Under the pieces are notes generated by a model. That model was given only the letters and a program-made list of their open reading frames with translations. It ran no database searches and was not told the origin of the DNA. DNA of 5,087 nucleotides. Origin: an uncultured Collinsella sp. Its GTDB lineage: Bacteria > Actinomycetota > Coriobacteriia > Coriobacteriales > Coriobacteriaceae. A program made the translations under genes and the position numbers. The stretch is from contig CALHWR010000198.1 of NCBI GenBank assembly GCA_938036665.1, forward strand, positions 1 through 5,087. Reading direction: 5' to 3'. Below are positions 1 to 5,087 of the stretch, piece after piece (position 1 is the first letter of the stretch; each line of letters begins with the position of its first letter).

Positions 1-185
1 GCTTCGGCGACAACAAGATCCAGGTCATCAAGGCTGTCCGTGAGCTCACCAACCTTGGCCTGAAGGAGGCCAAGGAGGTCGTCGAGGGCGCTCCCAAGGC
101 TGTTCTCGAGGGTGCCAAGAAGGAGGACGCCGAGGCTGCCAAGGAGAAGCTCGAGGCTGCTGGCGCTGCTGTCACCCTCAAGTAA
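1..185 (+). CDS. rplL: 50S ribosomal protein L7/L12, C-terminal part (5' end outside window)
   Basis: This is the last 60 codons of the ribosomal stalk protein L7/L12, read from base 3 to the TAA at 183-185. L7/L12 forms the flexible stalk of the 50S subunit, and its C-terminal domain recruits and stimulates the GTPase factors EF-Tu, EF-G and IF2. What is seen is almost the whole C-terminal globular domain. It contains the hallmark helix VIKAVRE, the turn [11 protein letters not shown], and the ending [19 protein letters not shown] followed by TLK. The conserved lysines and arginine of VIKAVR and LKEAK form the basic factor-binding face in characterised homologues. Against E. coli (121 aa) the N-terminal dimerisation domain and hinge are missing only because the window starts inside the gene. 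The gene is followed by an intrinsic terminator, so it is probably the last gene of an rplJL unit. Identification is very secure. Confidence 0.97.
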   Translation, partial: FGDNKIQVIKAVRELTNLGLKEAKEVVEGAPKAVLEGAKKEDAEAAKEKLEAAGAAVTLK

Positions 186-213
186 TCAGGCTTTCTCGCC
201 AGATTCCTTTGCA

Positions 214-246
214 GACGGGGTTCGCATTGCGAGCCCCGTCTTTTTT
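214..246 (+). terminator. Intrinsic terminator after rplL
   Basis: A 12-bp stem (214-225 with 229-240) closes on a 3-base ATT loop and is followed directly by six T (241-246), then GTTTTT. The outer part is GACGGGG/CCCCGTC. The only non-Watson-Crick pair is one G-U at T221. It lies 29 bases past the rplL stop. This is a textbook rho-independent terminator and implies that transcription from the ribosomal protein operon largely stops before galU and rpoB. Confidence 0.93.
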
Positions 247-324
247 GTTTTTCGGTCCCTCGGCATCGGTTGCTCAAACTGCCATGTTCTGTGATTTGCG
301 TCGTATCGGGTGCCCTGCCGTTGG

Positions 325-358
325 GCAATAAAATTGCACCATTCGAGCAATAATTTGC
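325..358. promoter_or_regulatory. Tandem pair of similar short palindromes, candidate operator
   Basis: Two related palindromes lie 22 bases apart, start to start, upstream of the candidate galU promoter: GCAATAAAATTGC (325-337) and GCAATAATTTGC (347-358). The first has 5-bp perfect arms around AAA. The second has 4-bp arms (GCAA/TTGC) around TAAT. About two helical turns separate them, which would put both on the same DNA face, as expected for a dimeric regulator bound twice. The half-site recurs nearby as ATTTGCGT (294-301 and 353-360) and GCAATTTG (429-436). No known regulator consensus is recognised. It may be coincidence in an AT-rich spacer. Confidence 0.35.
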
Positions 359-375
359 GTTGACCTGCTGAAGAA

Positions 376-403
376 TTGTCTCTGCCTTGTAGCGACATAT
401 AGT
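376..403 (+). promoter_or_regulatory. Candidate galU promoter (sigma70 type)
   Basis: A -10 hexamer TATAGT (398-403, 5 of 6 to consensus and fitting the actinobacterial TAnnnT form) lies 16 bases after TTGTCT (376-381, 4 of 6 to the -35 consensus). Transcription would start near 410, giving a leader of about 90 bases before the galU ATG. The setting supports it: the upstream gene has a strong terminator, so galU needs a promoter in this gap. A TTGACC at 360-365 looks like a better -35 but has no -10 at suitable spacing. Confidence 0.45.
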
Positions 404-439
404 TCCAGCGGTAAGATGCTTGGGTATCGCAATTTGGTC

Positions 440-481
440 TGCGGCTGTGCGCCGCACGCATGGGGCGCTTTTGCGCCTGCG
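440..481 (+). other. Two consecutive hairpins in the galU leader
   Basis: The first hairpin is TGCGGC (440-445) paired with GCCGCA (451-456) around a 5-base loop. The second is GGCGC (464-468) paired with GCGCC (473-477) around TTTT, extended past a small bulge by CGCA (457-460) with TGCG (478-481). They stack end to end, and the second stops exactly where the AAAGGA ribosome-binding sequence (482-487) begins. No T run follows, so neither is a terminator. They could tune galU translation or mRNA stability, or simply reflect local GC richness. No known riboswitch class is recognised. Confidence 0.4.
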
Positions 482-499
482 AAAGGATCTTTGAATAAC

Positions 500-1408
500 A
501 TGAAGGCAATCATCCCCGCCGCCGGTCTTGGCACGCGTTTTCTGCCTGGCACCAAGTGCACGCCCAAAGAGATGCTGCCGGTGCTCGACAAGCCCGTCAT
601 CCAGTATGTCGTCGAGGAGGCACTCGACCCCGAGGAGGTCGACGACGCCATCATCGTTACCTCGCCCGGCAAGCCCGAGCTGCTGAACTACTTCCAGCCC
701 GACCGTTCGCTCGAGAACCTGCTGCGCGAGCGCGGCAAGAACGCCTATGCCGATGCCGTCGCCCACGCTGGCGGTATGCCGGTCGACTTCCGTTATCAGT
801 ACGAGCCCAAGGGCCTCGGCCATGCTATTCGCTCTGCTGCCGACGCCGTGGCAGGGGAGAACTTCCTGGTTCTTCTGGGCGACTACGTTGTACCTAACCG
901 CGACATCTGCGACAAGATGCTCGCCGTTTCCAAGGAGCACGGTGGCGCTTCGGTTATCGCCGTCGCTGCTTGCTCGCCCGAGGAAGTCAGCCGCTACGGT
1001 GTTATCGCCGGCGAGCGCGTCGGTTCGCTCGAGGGCGCCGAGGACGTTGCCGATGCCGAGCCGGGCGCTGTCTGGCGTATCGGCGGTCTGGTCGAGAAGC
1101 CCGCTCCCGAGGCTGCTCCGTCCAACCTGTACATCGTCGGTCGCTACCTGCTGAGCCCGCTGGTCATGGACCTGCTGGCAGATCAGCAGGCCGGCAAGGG
1201 CGGCGAGATCCAACTCACCGACGCCATGGCCCGTTCGCTCGACCGCGAGGCCATGTACGCCGTCGTCATCGACCCGCTGTCGGGCTACGACACCGGCACT
1301 CCCTCTGGCTGGATGGCCACCAACGCCCTCATGGCTGCAAGCGACCCCCGCTTTGCCGATGCCTTCTGGGACGCCATCGACGAGCGCGGCGGATTGATGC
1401 GCAAGTAA
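500..1408 (+). CDS. galU: UTP--glucose-1-phosphate uridylyltransferase (UDP-glucose pyrophosphorylase)
   Basis: This cytoplasmic enzyme makes UDP-glucose and pyrophosphate from UTP and glucose-1-phosphate, supplying sugar for surface polysaccharides, glycolipids and the Leloir pathway. The 302-residue product equals the length of E. coli GalU. It shows the nucleotidyltransferase fold motifs in order: AAGLGTR (7-13), the nucleotide-binding loop; PKEMLP (22-27) and KPVIQYVV (31-38); GLGHAIR (105-111); LLGDYVVP (125-132), with the Asp128 expected to bind Mg; GLVEKP (196-201); YIVGRY (211-216); and GKGGEIQLTDA (232-242), the galU signature. ATG 500 is chosen because family similarity begins at MKAIIPAAG and AAAGGA (482-487) precedes it, although its 12-base spacing is long. 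In-frame ATG 416 would add 28 unrelated residues, and TTG 491 lies too close to that site. Position 129 is Tyr where many homologues have Asp or Val. Its placement between rplL and rpoB is unusual; its own promoter and terminator suggest a monocistronic unit. Confidence 0.95.
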   Translation: MKAIIPAAGLGTRFLPGTKCTPKEMLPVLDKPVIQYVVEEALDPEEVDDAIIVTSPGKPELLNYFQPDRSLENLLRERGKNAYADAVAHAGGMPVDFRYQYEPKGLGHAIRSAADAVAGENFLVLLGDYVVPNRDICDKMLAVSKEHGGASVIAVAACSPEEVSRYGVIAGERVGSLEGAEDVADAEPGAVWRIGGLVEKPAPEAAPSNLYIVGRYLLSPLVMDLLADQQAGKGGEIQLTDAMARSLDREAMYAVVIDPLSGYDTGTPSGWMATNALMAASDPRFADAFWDAIDERGGLMRK

Positions 1409-1428
1409 GCCTTCGGGCATCGACATTT

Positions 1429-1461
1429 ACGGGCGTGGACCTCGGTTCGCGCCCGTTTTTT
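1429..1461 (+). terminator. Intrinsic terminator after galU
   Basis: A 12-bp stem (1429-1440 with 1445-1456, core ACGGGCG/CGCCCGT, two G-U pairs) closes on the tetraloop CTCG. A run of six T (1456-1461) starts at the last stem base. It begins 20 bases after the galU stop. The strength is comparable to the terminator after rplL, so little readthrough from galU into rpoB is expected. Confidence 0.92.
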
Positions 1462-1485
1462 ATAAGAGCTGCGATTGCCGGCCCC

Positions 1486-1517
1486 CTGTTCACAGAAAAT
1501 ATATGAACAGATGTTCG
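1486..1517. promoter_or_regulatory. Inverted-repeat cluster with a LexA-like (SOS) box
   Basis: Three GTTC/GAAC half-sites are packed together. CTGTTCA (1486-1492) and TGAACAG (1504-1510) form a perfect 7-bp inverted repeat with an 11-base spacer. The second arm also pairs with the next half-site to form TGAACAGATGTTCG (1504-1517). That element matches 13 of 14 positions of the Gram-positive/actinobacterial LexA consensus CGAACRNRYGTTYG; only the first base differs, and the following A also fits the longer TCGA end. It lies about 180 bases before the rpoB start. The pattern match is direct; binding by LexA, and any control of rpoB, is inference. Another dimeric regulator could use the same half-sites. 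Confidence 0.4.
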
Positions 1518-1594
1518 ATACACATACATCTACCTGCATGTTTTCTGTTGAAAAACTTTGCTACTCCAAAAACTCAATCGCGTCAAGGCTTTTC

Positions 1595-1622
1595 TTGCTC
1601 AACGGTCGGTACCTGATAAACT
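1595..1622 (+). promoter_or_regulatory. Candidate rpoB promoter with extended -10
   Basis: TGATAAACT (1614-1622) reads as an extended -10: TG, one base, then TAAACT, which fits the actinobacterial TAnnnT form. A weak -35, TTGCTC (1595-1600), lies 16 bases upstream of the hexamer. Transcription would start near 1629, giving a leader of about 67 bases containing one hairpin and the Shine-Dalgarno. Some promoter is expected because the terminator after galU isolates rpoB. The -35 match is poor (3 of 6), and another start further upstream, such as TTGCCG (1475) with TATATG (1500) at a long 19-base spacing, cannot be excluded. Confidence 0.35.
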
Positions 1623-1638
1623 ATTAGGTTGCGATAAC

Positions 1639-1659
1639 TGGCGAAGCCATGCCTCGCCA
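1639..1659 (+). other. Hairpin in the rpoB leader
   Basis: TGGCGA (1639-1644) pairs with TCGCCA (1654-1659). Inside, after one A-C mismatch, GC (1646-1647) pairs with GC (1651-1652) around a CAT loop. No T run follows, so it is not a terminator. It ends 20 bases before the Shine-Dalgarno and would leave it free. It could be a stabilising 5' structure or a protein-binding site, but no known RNA family is recognised. Confidence 0.35.
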
Positions 1660-1679
1660 ATCCACCGAGCATTTCCGTG

Positions 1680-1686
1680 AAGGAGG
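1680..1686 (+). promoter_or_regulatory. Ribosome binding site deciding the rpoB GTG start
   Basis: AAGGAGG (1680-1686) is a perfect anti-16S match, 9 bases ahead of GTG 1696. An in-frame TGA (1678-1680) overlaps its first base, so no longer reading is possible. Together these fix the unusual GTG start. Confidence 0.9.
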
Positions 1687-1695
1687 AAAAACCTG

Positions 1696-5087
<3,392 letters not shown>

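Noticed and set aside
311..327. TGCCC/GGGCA inverted repeat with a 7-base loop.
   Set aside because: The arms are only 5 bp, there is no T run or neighbouring signal, and it overlaps the better palindrome at 325-337; it is weak enough to be chance.
329..334. TAAAAT as a -10 promoter hexamer upstream of galU.
   Set aside because: No acceptable -35 lies 15-19 bases upstream. The bases belong to the palindrome at 325-337 and are better read as part of that element.
464..481. The GGCGC-TTTT-GCGCC hairpin as a terminator or attenuator.
   Set aside because: No T run follows the stem; the next bases are the galU ribosome binding site. No competing antiterminator pairing or leader peptide was found.
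416..499. N-terminal extension of GalU starting at ATG 416.
   Set aside because: The 28 extra residues resemble nothing in the family, no ribosome binding site precedes ATG 416, and the stretch overlaps the likely transcription start and leader hairpins. Family similarity starts exactly at ATG 500.
186..672. Minus-strand reading frames across the rplL-galU spacer and the start of galU (186-509 and 274-672).
   Set aside because: They cross the strong terminator or the conserved galU start, lack ribosome binding sites and show no recognisable protein features.

Overview
The window is housekeeping DNA from a high-GC bacterium. It holds, all on the + strand, the 3' end of rplL (ribosomal protein L7/L12), a complete galU (UTP-glucose-1-phosphate uridylyltransferase, 302 aa) and a 5'-complete, 3'-truncated rpoB (RNA polymerase beta, first 1130 codons). 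RpoB lacks the two large lineage inserts of the E. coli subunit and reads like an actinobacterial beta. Strong C/G third-position bias, a GTG start, and the mix of actinobacterial and divergent features fit the class Coriobacteriia (a Collinsella/Olsenella-like gut actinobacterium). That placement is inference from memory of protein style, not a search result.

Layout. rplL ends at 185 and is followed by a near-ideal intrinsic terminator (214-246). The 314-base gap to galU carries two related short palindromes, a plausible sigma70-type promoter (376-403) and two hairpins just before the ribosome binding site. galU runs 500-1408 and has its own strong terminator (1429-1461). The 287-base gap before rpoB contains an inverted-repeat cluster including a close match to the Gram-positive LexA (SOS) box, a candidate extended -10 promoter, a leader hairpin and a strong Shine-Dalgarno. 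rpoB starts at GTG 1696 and runs off the right edge, probably close to its stop.

How the genes relate. In most bacteria rplL and rpoB are direct neighbours in one transcriptional unit (rplKAJL-rpoBC). Here galU sits between them, with a terminator on each side. Ribosomal stalk protein, sugar-nucleotide synthesis and RNA polymerase are therefore likely transcribed as separate units, and rpoB needs its own promoter.

The most striking observation is inside rpoB. The nearly universal (S/T)RERAGFE stretch after the rifampicin region (fork loop 2) is replaced by a 16-residue sequence, a net gain of 8 residues, with the frame intact and well-conserved sequence on both sides. No mobile element, CRISPR array, tRNA or rRNA is visible.
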